Shown here in pieces: positions 1-7,010 of a DNA stretch of 21,377 bases. The stretch is taken from assembly GCA_049680365.1 (NCBI GenBank), contig JBAUHQ010000350.1, forward strand, positions 1-21,377, read 5' to 3'. The notes below the pieces were generated by a model. It saw only the letters and a program-made list of their open reading frames with translations, did no database searches and had not been told where the DNA came from. The stretch comes from K23-9 sp049680365. GTDB lineage: Bacteria > Planctomycetota > Planctomycetia > Pirellulales > Pirellulaceae. Every line of letters starts with the position of its first letter. The first letter of the stretch is position 1. The translations under genes were made by a program, and so were the position numbers.

Positions 1-1
1 T

Positions 2-130
2 CCGGCTGACGCAGTGGAGCAGGTGACGGGCGCTGCGAACTCGCTGATCTCGCTGAAGGTCTTGGACGTGGTTCCTTGCACTCGCGAAGATCATGATGAC
101 TTGGGTGTCGTTGAACCAAAGCTAGAATAA
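2..130 (+). pseudogene. 5' part of a DUF4340-family gene, ending at an in-frame TAA
   Basis: An open frame runs in from the left edge and stops at TAA 128-130. Its residues (for example AVEQVTGAANSLISLKVLDV) look like the N-terminal half of a DUF4340 repeat. The frame continues without shift after the stop into LNVGDEGVGRLVTFRD, which reads as the natural continuation of the same domain (a VEPKLE-x-LNVGDEGVG type join). A single base change, for example TCA (Ser) to TAA, would explain the break. This could be a real nonsense mutation or a sequencing/assembly error. The true start lies outside the window. Confidence 0.6.
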
Positions 131-160
131 CTGAATGTTGGCGATGAAGGTGTTGGTCGT

Positions 161-1870
161 TTGGTGACTTTCCGTGATGCCGACAAAAAGGTCGTCGCAT
201 CATTGATCATTGGCGACAACGTCAAGGATGCCGATGGTCAAGTCAACGTTCGAATTCCTGGTCAGGATCCAGTTTACATTGTGGCGTTGGATGACAAGCC
301 ATTGACAACGAAGTTCCAAGACTGGATCGAAGAAGACCTGTTGAAACTAAGTAGCATTGATATCGAAACGATGCAGGTCAAAGATTATTCAGCCGACTTG
401 GGCCCAAGCGGTCAGATTTCCTTGCAACGCAACTACACCGGTGAGTTTAAGAAAGATGGCTCGCAGTGGACGCTCGCTAAACTTCAGGAGTTTGATCCCA
501 AGCGGCCAACTGCACCGCCAACCGATGTAGAAGTGAAAGACGACCAAAAACTGAACACAACGAAACTTAACACGGTTCAAAATGCGTTGGACGATTTGAA
601 AATCGTCAACGTTTTGCGCAAGCCTGACGGCATGAGCGCTAACTTGCGCGCCAGCGAAGACTTCTTGTCAGACCAAAAAGCGGTCGCGTCATTGGCGGGC
701 CGCGGTTTCTATCCTGTTCAAATGGACGCCGATGGTGATACAGAGATTTTGTCTGCCAACGGTGAAATGACCGTGGGACTAAAAGATGGTGTCGAATACG
801 TTTTGCGTTTCGGCAACATTGCTGGCTTAACCGAAGACGATGACGCAAGTGACGACGATGACGCGAAGGAAGGCGAAGAAAAGAAATCCGTCAACGGCGT
901 GAACCGTTACTTGCTTCTCACCACTCGCGTTAACGAAGCCAAGTTCCCAGCCCCCGAACTGCAGGAAGTGCCTCAAACGTTAGAGGACTTACAAAAGCTG
1001 GACGACGCGGAAGCCAAGAAGAATGCAATTCAAGCCGAGCCAGAGCCAGGTGTTGATGACAAACCTGTCGATACAGAGACGGCTGAAGCTGCTGACGAAG
1101 ACTCGGCCGAAGTCGCTGCAGAATCAATGAAGAAAGATGACGCTGCGGAAGTGAAGACGGATGAAACGCCGATAAAAGATGATGCGGAAACGGAGAAAAC
1201 CGACGAGAAGCCTGTCGACGAAAAACCTGCAGCAGATGATTCAACTGAAGACGCAAAAGAAGCCGACGATACAGCCAGCGACGATGAAGCCGAAGAAGCA
1301 TCGGGTGAAGCCAGAGTGGAAGGTTCCGAGTCGGCAACCGCAACCGGACAAGCTTTGCAAGAAGCCGCTGATGACGACGACGAAGTCGATGAAGTAGCCG
1401 GCGATAAAAAAGACGCAGAAAAGTCGGATGACAAAGAAGCTGAGGCATCCGAAGACAAGACGGATGCAAAGACTGACGAGAAGTCCGATGACAAGGTTGA
1501 TGTCAAAGAAGAAATGAAGTCGGAAGTGAAGCCGACTGAAGACAAAGCGGCAGACGAGCCAGAGGAAACAGAAGACGAAAAACAGGAACGTCTCGAGGCG
1601 ACACAAGAGAAGATCACGAAGGAAAACCAGCGAAAGATGGACGCTCGCAAAGACAATCTGGCGAAGGCCCAGAATCGTGTCCGCGACCTCAACGCCCGCT
1701 TTGCTGATTGGTACTATGTGATCCCCGAAGAGACGTACGCAAAGCTGACGATCAAACGGGATGAGCTGTTCCAGAAAGAAACCGATCCTAGTGCAGCTGC
1801 TGGCCCGACAAGTTTTGGCGGTCCCGGTGGACTACCTGGCGGCATTCCAAACTTCGGCCCAGGCAACTAG
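161..1870 (+). CDS. DUF4340-family protein, 3' part, with long acidic low-complexity region
   Basis: The 569-residue frame begins at TTG 161, but it is the in-frame continuation of the fragment ending at 128-130, so TTG 161 is probably only the first usable start codon after the stop. Residues 1 to about 130 complete a DUF4340-type beta-rich domain (SLIIGDNV, VYIVALDD, then KFQDWIEEDLLKL). About 145-270 looks like a second, related domain. About 275-480 is an extreme Asp/Glu/Lys/Ala-rich stretch. A helical segment (about 480-545, including WYYVIPEETY) and a Gly/Pro-rich tail ending FGPGN follow. From family knowledge, planctomycete DUF4340 proteins are usually encoded beside a GldG-like ABC-transporter auxiliary protein. 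Those neighbours would lie to the left and are not visible. An AAGG sits 10 nt before TTG 161, so restart is conceivable. The exact function is not known. It converges on the next gene with a 14-nt gap. Confidence 0.7.
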   Translation: MVTFRDADKKVVASLIIGDNVKDADGQVNVRIPGQDPVYIVALDDKPLTTKFQDWIEEDLLKLSSIDIETMQVKDYSADLGPSGQISLQRNYTGEFKKDGSQWTLAKLQEFDPKRPTAPPTDVEVKDDQKLNTTKLNTVQNALDDLKIVNVLRKPDGMSANLRASEDFLSDQKAVASLAGRGFYPVQMDADGDTEILSANGEMTVGLKDGVEYVLRFGNIAGLTEDDDASDDDDAKEGEEKKSVNGVNRYLLLTTRVNEAKFPAPELQEVPQTLEDLQKLDDAEAKKNAIQAEPEPGVDDKPVDTETAEAADEDSAEVAAESMKKDDAAEVKTDETPIKDDAETEKTDEKPVDEKPAADDSTEDAKEADDTASDDEAEEASGEARVEGSESATATGQALQEAADDDDEVDEVAGDKKDAEKSDDKEAEASEDKTDAKTDEKSDDKVDVKEEMKSEVKPTEDKAADEPEETEDEKQERLEATQEKITKENQRKMDARKDNLAKAQNRVRDLNARFADWYYVIPEETYAKLTIKRDELFQKETDPSAAAGPTSFGGPGGLPGGIPNFGPGN

Positions 1871-1884
1871 TCGGTCGGCTCGAA

Positions 1885-2847
1885 TCAGGCGGCTTCCGTT
1901 TCGGACTCGCGGTACAGACGAATCTTGTTGGTCAAGGTTCGCGGCGAAACACCTAGCTTTTCGGCGACCAACTGACGATTTCCGTAGCGATCAAGGGCAG
2001 CCGTAATGATCTGCTGTTCGATATCAGCGAGTCGTGTTTCCAACCAATGCTCGGGCAACTCTCCTCTGATCGCTTCGCTTGGCTTGTCACTGGCGACTTT
2101 CAATACAGGCTCAAACGGCAGCATCTCTTCATCAATCAATTCTTGATCAGCAAAAATGCAAGCTCCGTGAATGACGTTGCGAAGCTCGCGAATATTTCCT
2201 GGCCAGGGGTGTTTACTCATCCGCTGTAGCGCTGCTTTGGTGAACCCTTTCAACGTGACAGCGCTGTCTTGCTTAAAACGTTCCAGAAAGTGCATTGCAA
2301 GCAGCGGGATGTCTTCGCAACGTTCTCGGAGCGGTGGAATTCGCAACTGCACCACGTTGATACGATGATACAGATCCAATCGGAATCGGCCCTGTTGGAT
2401 TTCCTGATCTAAGTCACGATTGGACGACGCGATGATTCTGACGTTGTGTTGACGTGAATCACTACTGCCGACGCGTTCATATTCGTTGCTCTCCAAGACA
2501 CGCAACAACTTGGCCTGTGTCGACGTTGGCACTTCGCTGACTTCGTCCAACAAAAGACTGCCATCGTGTGCCAGTTCAAATCGCCCCCTTCGTTCCGCCA
2601 CCGCATCGGTAAACGCTCCTTTCTCGTGGCCAAACAATTCGCTTTCAATCAGATTATGCGAAAGCGCCGCACAATTCACACGTACCAATTTAGCTTTGCG
2701 TCGATTGCTGGCGTCGTGAATAAGCTGGCCAAACAGTTCTTTGCCGGTGCCGCTTTCGCCCGATAGCAACACGGGCGCATCGGTTGCGCCAACGCGTCGT
2801 GCGCGATTGATCAGCAACTGCATCTTTGACGACTGAGTAACGATCAA
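1885..2847 (-). CDS. Sigma-54-dependent transcriptional activator (AAA+ plus Fis-type HTH, no receiver domain)
   Basis: This is a 320-residue bacterial enhancer-binding protein of the NtrC/PspF type. Visible motifs are Walker A GESGTGKE (30-37), the sigma-54 contact loop GAFTDA (77-82), Walker B SLLLDE (97-102), sensor I ASSNRD (140-145), arginine-finger region LYHRI (159-163), sensor II WPGNIREL (215-222) and a C-terminal Fis-like helix-turn-helix (about 276-312). There is no N-terminal receiver, PAS or GAF domain, so it resembles PspF in layout and is not controlled by its own phosphorylation. The loop reads GAFTDA instead of GAFTGA, a variant that occurs in the family. Start: TTG 2847 has AGGA just upstream and an in-frame TAA shortly before it; ATG 2823 is the alternative but would cut into the conserved start of the AAA+ domain. 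It lies 46 nt after the preceding minus-strand gene, in a flagellar locus, so a role in flagellar gene control is inferred. Confidence 0.9.
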   Translation of the reverse strand: MIVTQSSKMQLLINRARRVGATDAPVLLSGESGTGKELFGQLIHDASNRRKAKLVRVNCAALSHNLIESELFGHEKGAFTDAVAERRGRFELAHDGSLLLDEVSEVPTSTQAKLLRVLESNEYERVGSSDSRQHNVRIIASSNRDLDQEIQQGRFRLDLYHRINVVQLRIPPLRERCEDIPLLAMHFLERFKQDSAVTLKGFTKAALQRMSKHPWPGNIRELRNVIHGACIFADQELIDEEMLPFEPVLKVASDKPSEAIRGELPEHWLETRLADIEQQIITAALDRYGNRQLVAEKLGVSPRTLTNKIRLYRESETEAA

Positions 2848-2893
2848 GTTTTCCTGCCCGGTATCTTAATCAAGGGAAAATCCACACTGCCAA

Positions 2894-3280
2894 CTAGCTT
2901 CGTCTACTCGAACCATAAGCATTTTGCATTTGAACAGCACGGACGCTTTCTTGGATTTGCGGAAACAGCCGATTGGCAGATTCCAAAGTTGTCTTTTCCA
3001 GCTGAGCCAGTTTTGGCATCAGGCTTTTGACAAGCTCGATCGTTTGATCGGTTGGCACCTGTAGTTCAACTGGCAGCGTGTCGGTCGTCCGACGAAACTC
3101 TTCACGAAGGGGGCGCAACGCCTGTTCCGTTTCTTTGATCGCCTTCATCTGCACGGTGATCCCGTCGACAGTCGATTCCGGGCTCAAATTGAGCGCGTCG
3201 ACAATCCCCTCCAACGCTTGGTACTGTTGAAACAATTGATTCGTCAGGAACAGAAGTTGCCCGTTTTCATTATTGGACAT
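2894..3280 (-). CDS. Small helical protein of unknown function (possible secretion-chaperone-like)
   Basis: The product is a 128-residue protein that is nearly all predicted amphipathic helix, with a heptad-like spread of Leu/Ile and many Glu/Gln. It has no signal peptide or membrane segment, and ends in a polar AYGSSRRS tail. Size and character resemble FlgN/FliT-type cytoplasmic export chaperones, but no signature is decisive and a clearer FlgN-like gene is present at 14559-15116. Start: ATG 3280 (ATG-TCC) and ATG 3286 both follow AAAGG; a TTG at 3298 is also in frame. ATG 3280 overlaps the end of the upstream gene by 11 nt, which points to translational coupling. Function unknown; membership of the minus-strand operon at 6473-1885 is likely. 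Confidence 0.6.
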   Translation of the reverse strand: MSNNENGQLLFLTNQLFQQYQALEGIVDALNLSPESTVDGITVQMKAIKETEQALRPLREEFRRTTDTLPVELQVPTDQTIELVKSLMPKLAQLEKTTLESANRLFPQIQESVRAVQMQNAYGSSRRS

Positions 3281-4286
3281 GTGCATTTGACCTTTCAATC
3301 AGCGTATCTAATTCGGCAGAGACCGACTCGAGTGCCGGTTTTGCGTTCTGCACCAATTCGGTTTGCTTCAGCAACCAGCGAGCGATCGGCACCGACCGAT
3401 CAGCAATCTTAGCGTTAGAAATCTCACGAAATTCCGCCGCCGCCCTATCGGTGTCACCCAAACGTCGGTGGCAAAGCGCCGTCAACAATTCTAACCACGT
3501 ACGGTCCGACAAAGACAAGTCGTCCGCATTGACGGCTTGCAGCGACTTCAGCGCCGCTGGGTAATTCTGAGTTTGGTAAAGACTCTCTCCCAACGAAAGA
3601 TGATCGACTGGTATCGAGAGAATCTGAGTCGCTGAAATGACTTCGGCTTGTGGCGACACTGAATCGGTAGACGGTTGCTTTTCCTCCAGGTTGCTTTCAA
3701 TCGCAGAAAGCGTTGGCTGCGTGGGCGCGACAATCGGAGACGGAGAGGGCGGGATCATGACCGGCTGCGGTGAGACAGGCACAGCAGGCGAAGGCAGCGT
3801 TGTCGGTGCAGCGCTACGCAAACGACGAAGCAAACGAATACGGTCCCGAAGATCATTGACCTTTTCAGGCGCATCACGCTCGGATTGATCAAACGAAGGA
3901 ATCAGTGTTGGTGACGGATCCCTTAATATAGGCGTTTCAGTCTTGGAGGCAGCCGTTGGTTGATTCAATCGCTCACGCACACGACGAGTCGTCTCCAAAA
4001 GCGCCTTTAAGTTTGACTCCAGCCCATGGGGAACGTTACTTGCATCGCTCGTTTCCACTGGAGCAAGGTCCATCGTTAGGTTCCCCAGTTCTTGACCGTG
4101 CACGTTCGACAGGAACAACAGACCACTCACGACACACATACTCATCACGCAAATCCGGAGCGAACTGGTTAGCGGCTCGGCGCATGTCGTCCGGTCGTTG
4201 TGGTCGATTGTGATACCGGATGGCTCGCGTCCTTCCGCTAAAACGCCCAGGAGCAAACCATTCAAACTTTTGCAGCAATTTCTCAC
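3270..4286 (-). CDS. Exported or membrane-anchored TPR-like protein with Pro-rich linker, function unknown
   Basis: A 338-residue product is read from GTG 4286. A hydrophobic stretch (about 45-61, CVMSMCVVSGLLFLS) followed by NVHGQE looks like a Sec signal peptide or anchor. Residues about 80-150 are charged and helical (LLETTRRVRERL; VNDLRDRIRLLRRL). About 155-205 is Pro/Ser-rich linker. About 225-310 resembles one or two TPR units (LGESLYQTQNYPAALKSLQAV; LCHRRLGDTDRAAAEF). Start: GGAG lies 6 nt before GTG 4286, only 12 nt after the stop of the preceding gene, which favours the long form. The long form also gives the hydrophobic segment an arginine in front of it. ATG 4145 would put the hydrophobic segment at the N-terminus but without any positive charge. 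The family is not recognised. TPRs suggest a protein-binding role in the envelope, probably with the neighbouring TPR protein. Confidence 0.65.
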   Translation of the reverse strand: MRNCCKSLNGLLLGVLAEGREPSGITIDHNDRTTCAEPLTSSLRICVMSMCVVSGLLFLSNVHGQELGNLTMDLAPVETSDASNVPHGLESNLKALLETTRRVRERLNQPTAASKTETPILRDPSPTLIPSFDQSERDAPEKVNDLRDRIRLLRRLRSAAPTTLPSPAVPVSPQPVMIPPSPSPIVAPTQPTLSAIESNLEEKQPSTDSVSPQAEVISATQILSIPVDHLSLGESLYQTQNYPAALKSLQAVNADDLSLSDRTWLELLTALCHRRLGDTDRAAAEFREISNAKIADRSVPIARWLLKQTELVQNAKPALESVSAELDTLIERSNAHVQ

Positions 4287-4298
4287 GTGTCACTCCAT

Positions 4299-6473
4299 TC
4301 AAGGTGCAGTTGGGGAGGACAAAGAATCATTCGTCTCATCCGCTTCGGGAAGCAACCCGGCGAAACAAAGCGCAGCAGAATAGTGCTTACCCGACTTTTG
4401 GTAGGCCTTCCCAAGTAACCGCAATGCTCGTTTTTGATCAACATCAGCGAGCTGCATTTCAAGAAGTCTCTGACAAACAGCCTGAACCTCTCTCGGTTGT
4501 CCTAAATCATTGTTGATCTGCGCTTCCAAGAACAGCGCTCGTACACGCATCAATTCATTGTCTGATCGCTTGACCGCCTGCAGCGTTTCGGCGGCACGTT
4601 TCAGTTCACCAGCTTCCAACAAGATCTCTGCCAGTTCAAGCGGAATTCGTGACGCCCAGTATCCGGGCGGCATTGTTTCGGCGGCGACGCTTAAATGGCT
4701 GACTGCCTTGCTTCGGAAACCCACTGCCGCAAAAGCTCTGGAGACCAATAGATGGTCGACAAAGTCACGTGGGTCACCAGGTTGTAGTGCAGCCAACGAC
4801 AGAACCAGTCGCTCACCTTCGTTCTGCAAACCATGGGTCGGTTTAATGACTTCGTATCTAGCATGAGTCGAAATGACCGTCGCCAGTCGCTGACTTCGCT
4901 CGTCAGTCAACGATGACGCATGATTAAAGAGTACCTGATTGGCCGAGTACGCATCTGACATCAACAAATATGCTTTCGCCAACGCTATCAGTGTGCGATT
5001 CGAGTCATCAGCATCGCTTGCCATTCGCAGTCCCCGCGACGCGGCCACAACGGCGCGCTCCGGACGGCCTTGAGTAATTTCGATCTCGCCGATTCGCGAA
5101 TAGGCCATCGCTTGCAGGCTTGGCGAAAGCGTCTGGTCCAGCGACAAGTAGTAACTATTCAGTGCAGCCTCGTGTTCGCCTTGCGCAAACTGAAAGGTTG
5201 CGGTATTGAAATATAGCTTCGCATTCAGCTCACCAGTGGGGTCAAGTTCGCGGGCAGATCGATACTTATCCGCCGCAGCCCCCGCTTCTCCTCTGAGAAA
5301 GCTATTGTTTGCATCATGCATCTGCGCCGCGATACGCTCGATACTTACGGGAAACTGGATTTGCACCTGGCGCTGCAATCGCTGTGTGCGTTCGGTCATG
5401 TATGCGGATCGCATTTCACGCTTCCATTCACTGGAGCTGACAACTTGAACGTCACCCTGGTTCTGCGACCACGCCAACGAATGTGCGCCCAATGCTTGAT
5501 CCAGTAACAGCGAAACCGGTAAAGCAACCGCATCGATACGAATCGATCGCCCCGCCAAAGTCGATCGTGCAGCAGCGCTGACATCAAACTTCATCTTCGT
5601 CAATCGCTCCAGATCCGCTATCAGCTGCGAGAGCGGGTACATGGGCGACTTAACGCTAACCAAGATTAACTCGACGTCGTTAATCGGCTGTTGAATGATG
5701 GTCAACAAGTCAGTTCCGTCTGTCGACGGTTCCTGGTCAGGCATGATCACGCTGGGATCATCCAGGATCGGCTCCATTTTTACATCGCACCAGAAAAACT
5801 CCAACTGCCGCTTGAGATCATTGCCTGTCGTTGTTGCCGATGATTCTTCGACGGTGGAAAGAATGCGTTTCTGCAAACAGTTAGCAAGTTGCTGGCTGAT
5901 CGGCAGACGAATTTCAGGAGGATACACGTCGTTGCCGTACATCAAATACAATTCACTTAGCAAGCTAATTGCTTCGTCGTATCGTTCCTGATTCTCCCAA
6001 ACGCGAGCTGTCCCGATCAATCCCCAAATCTGTTGAATGGAACCTTTGGATGCCTGATTGATTGTGTCACGATAGTGCTGTTCGCTGCGTTCTTGAAAGC
6101 CTGCTTGTTCGGCTGCCAGAGCCAGACGCAACGAGATCGCGGGGTCCAACGACTTTCCAAAACGTTTGTACTGTTGATACGCGCCCGTCGTATTGCCGCC
6201 GAGGAGAAGTCGGTCACCTTGATTGATCGAATCCATTTCGATTGCAGGCGCTTTGTCGATTGTCGTTGCGTTCGCTTTGACGGAAACATCAGTGACGGTT
6301 AACCCTCGCTTCAGATCCTCCGAGGGTAAACCCTCAATCGTGGTTGTGTCTACTTCCACGGAGACTTCAGCAGCCGCATCGTCCGACCAAAAGCTGGACC
6401 AGTTGTAGATCAACCCGCCAGCTACACCCGTCGTCAGCAGAGCTGCTGTCCAGAGAGTATGGGATCGATACAC
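4299..6473 (-). CDS. Membrane-anchored TPR protein with STN-like (secretin/TonB short N-terminal) domain
   Basis: The 724-residue protein has an N-terminal membrane anchor (about 7-24). The rest should lie in the periplasm. Residues about 85-205 contain TPR-like helices (AYQQYKRFGKSLDPAISLRL; RYDEAISLLSEL). Residues about 270-347 look like an STN/secretin N0-type fold: LSQLIADLERLTKMKFDV, GRSIRIDAVALPVSLLLDQA, then LAWSQNQGDVQVVSS. Residues about 375-715 are a long run of TPRs (AADKYRSARELDPTGELNAK; HEAALNSYYLSLDQ; GKHYSAALCFAGLLPE). Start: GTG 6473 has AGGA 7 nt upstream. It is the first gene of a minus-strand run and is divergent from flgM-fliC. The family is not recognised. STN domains in other proteins dock on secretins or TonB-dependent receptors, so a scaffold or assembly role in the envelope is an inference. 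A flagellar role rests only on location. Confidence 0.75.
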   Translation of the reverse strand: MYRSHTLWTAALLTTGVAGGLIYNWSSFWSDDAAAEVSVEVDTTTIEGLPSEDLKRGLTVTDVSVKANATTIDKAPAIEMDSINQGDRLLLGGNTTGAYQQYKRFGKSLDPAISLRLALAAEQAGFQERSEQHYRDTINQASKGSIQQIWGLIGTARVWENQERYDEAISLLSELYLMYGNDVYPPEIRLPISQQLANCLQKRILSTVEESSATTTGNDLKRQLEFFWCDVKMEPILDDPSVIMPDQEPSTDGTDLLTIIQQPINDVELILVSVKSPMYPLSQLIADLERLTKMKFDVSAAARSTLAGRSIRIDAVALPVSLLLDQALGAHSLAWSQNQGDVQVVSSSEWKREMRSAYMTERTQRLQRQVQIQFPVSIERIAAQMHDANNSFLRGEAGAAADKYRSARELDPTGELNAKLYFNTATFQFAQGEHEAALNSYYLSLDQTLSPSLQAMAYSRIGEIEITQGRPERAVVAASRGLRMASDADDSNRTLIALAKAYLLMSDAYSANQVLFNHASSLTDERSQRLATVISTHARYEVIKPTHGLQNEGERLVLSLAALQPGDPRDFVDHLLVSRAFAAVGFRSKAVSHLSVAAETMPPGYWASRIPLELAEILLEAGELKRAAETLQAVKRSDNELMRVRALFLEAQINNDLGQPREVQAVCQRLLEMQLADVDQKRALRLLGKAYQKSGKHYSAALCFAGLLPEADETNDSLSSPTAP

Positions 6474-6521
6474 AGTGTTTTCCTAAACAAACGCGAGGGA
6501 ATACGAACAAGCGTCAGTGAA

Positions 6522-6537
6522 GCTCTGAAGACAGAGC
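6522..6537. repeat. Inverted repeat GCTCTG-AAGA-CAGAGC
   Basis: Six-base perfect arms flank a 4-nt loop in the divergent region. In the minus-strand direction it lies about 50 nt before the TPR gene start and would form a small hairpin in the 5' leader. It could equally be a protein-binding palindrome. There is no T-run to make it a terminator. Confidence 0.4.
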
Positions 6538-6579
6538 CCCGCCAAACTCGCCCAATCCATCAAATCGGATTTGCTGTAA

Positions 6580-6597
6580 GAGGCCCCTCGTTCGCTA
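6580..6597 (+). promoter_or_regulatory. Weak candidate sigma-54 promoter upstream of flgM
   Basis: AGGCCCC at 6581-6587 and TTCGCT at 6591-6596 place GG (6582-6583) exactly 10 nt before GC (6594-6595), the strict -24/-12 spacing of sigma-54 promoters. Other consensus positions match only partly. The predicted start would be about 100 nt before flgM. Support comes from the nearby sigma-54 activator gene, but a GG-N10-GC pair is common by chance. Confidence 0.22.
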
Positions 6598-6707
6598 CAG
6601 CCTATTCGACGGAAAAAGCTTCGTCACTTTAGGAATTCACTAGCAAGTTCTTTGGGGAGTGTTCGACAACGTCTTCTGAACACCAATTCTTTTGGAGTAC
6701 GAGAAAC

Positions 6708-6980
6708 ATGAGAATCGAACCAGGCACTAACTCAGTTAGGCCACCACACTCGAACGAGATCGCTAAGCCAGCAGCAAACCCAAACGGGTCTGTAGCTATC
6801 GGCGGTAGTCCACTTACGTCAGTGGACACTCAATCGATCAACGGTGTCCTGAACCTGATGACTGGCGCGAGCGAAATTCGCGAGTCGGTTGTCAACGACA
6901 TCAAATTGAAAATTCAAAGCGGAGAATACCTTGCTAAGCAGGATGCTTTCGAAACAGCAAGCTCCATTCTGAATCTCTAG
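6708..6980 (+). CDS. flgM: FlgM, anti-sigma-28 factor
   Basis: The 90-residue protein has a disordered, Pro/Asn/Ser-rich N-terminal half and a C-terminal FlgM signature: EIRESVVNDIKLKIQSGEYL (56-75) followed by AFETASSILNL. In the family this region binds sigma-28 (FliA) and blocks late flagellar transcription until the hook-basal body is complete. FlgM is then exported through the flagellum and the flagellin promoter is freed. Start: ATG 6708 follows GGAG by about 10 nt. It lies 90 nt upstream of the flagellin gene in the same direction, so the checkpoint inhibitor and its main target may share a transcript. No other start codon fits better. Confidence 0.85.
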   Translation: MRIEPGTNSVRPPHSNEIAKPAANPNGSVAIGGSPLTSVDTQSINGVLNLMTGASEIRESVVNDIKLKIQSGEYLAKQDAFETASSILNL

Positions 6981-6982
6981 CC

Positions 6983-7010
6983 GGCTGGCACGGACATCCC
7001 CGTGCAAGCC
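6983..7010 (+). repeat. Hairpin between flgM and fliC
   Basis: GGCTGGCACGG (6983-6993) and CCGTGCAAGCC (7000-7010) pair over 10 of 11 positions around a 6-nt loop. It begins 3 nt after the flgM stop. No T-run follows, so it is not a typical intrinsic terminator. It could separate or stabilise flgM and fliC transcripts, or act as a leader control element. Confidence 0.55.

Larger units (their letters stand above)
6474..6707. promoter_or_regulatory. Divergent intergenic region between the TPR gene and flgM
   Basis: This 234-nt stretch separates the minus-strand TPR operon from plus-strand flgM-fliC and should hold promoters for both. It contains a perfect 6-bp inverted repeat with a 4-nt loop (6522-6537) and a short AT-rich inverted repeat AAATC-G-GATTT (6562-6572). 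A GG-N10-GC pair fitting sigma-54 spacing lies at 6582-6595. On the minus strand there is a weak sigma-28-like TAAAGT (6631-6626) with CCG about 15 nt downstream. No promoter here is a strong match. No open frame on either strand looks coding. Confidence 0.5.

Noticed and set aside
930..1692. Long antisense frames opposite the DUF4340 gene
   Set aside because: They are shadows of the acidic low-complexity coding region; the products are Ser/Ala- or Leu/Arg-rich with no domain or ribosome site.
4036..4302. 88-residue minus-strand frame starting at the end of the TPR-STN gene
   Set aside because: Highly charged, runs deep into the next gene in another frame, and lacks any domain; the 3270-4286 frame better explains the ribosome site there.
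6300..6342. GGTTAACCCTC and GGGTAAACCCTCAATC inside the TPR-STN gene, similar to the palindrome near 20305
   Set aside because: They fall in coding sequence and the similarity is short; probably chance.
6484..6512. Plus-strand TAAACAAA followed by ACGAACAA as a sigma-28 promoter for flgM
   Set aside because: The -10 half matches at only about half its positions, and the site is about 200 nt from flgM.
6986..7005. TGGCACG, a perfect sigma-54 -24 element, just after flgM
   Set aside because: No GC lies 10 nt after the GG; the nearest GTGC is 15 nt away. The motif is explained by the inverted repeat at 6983-7010.
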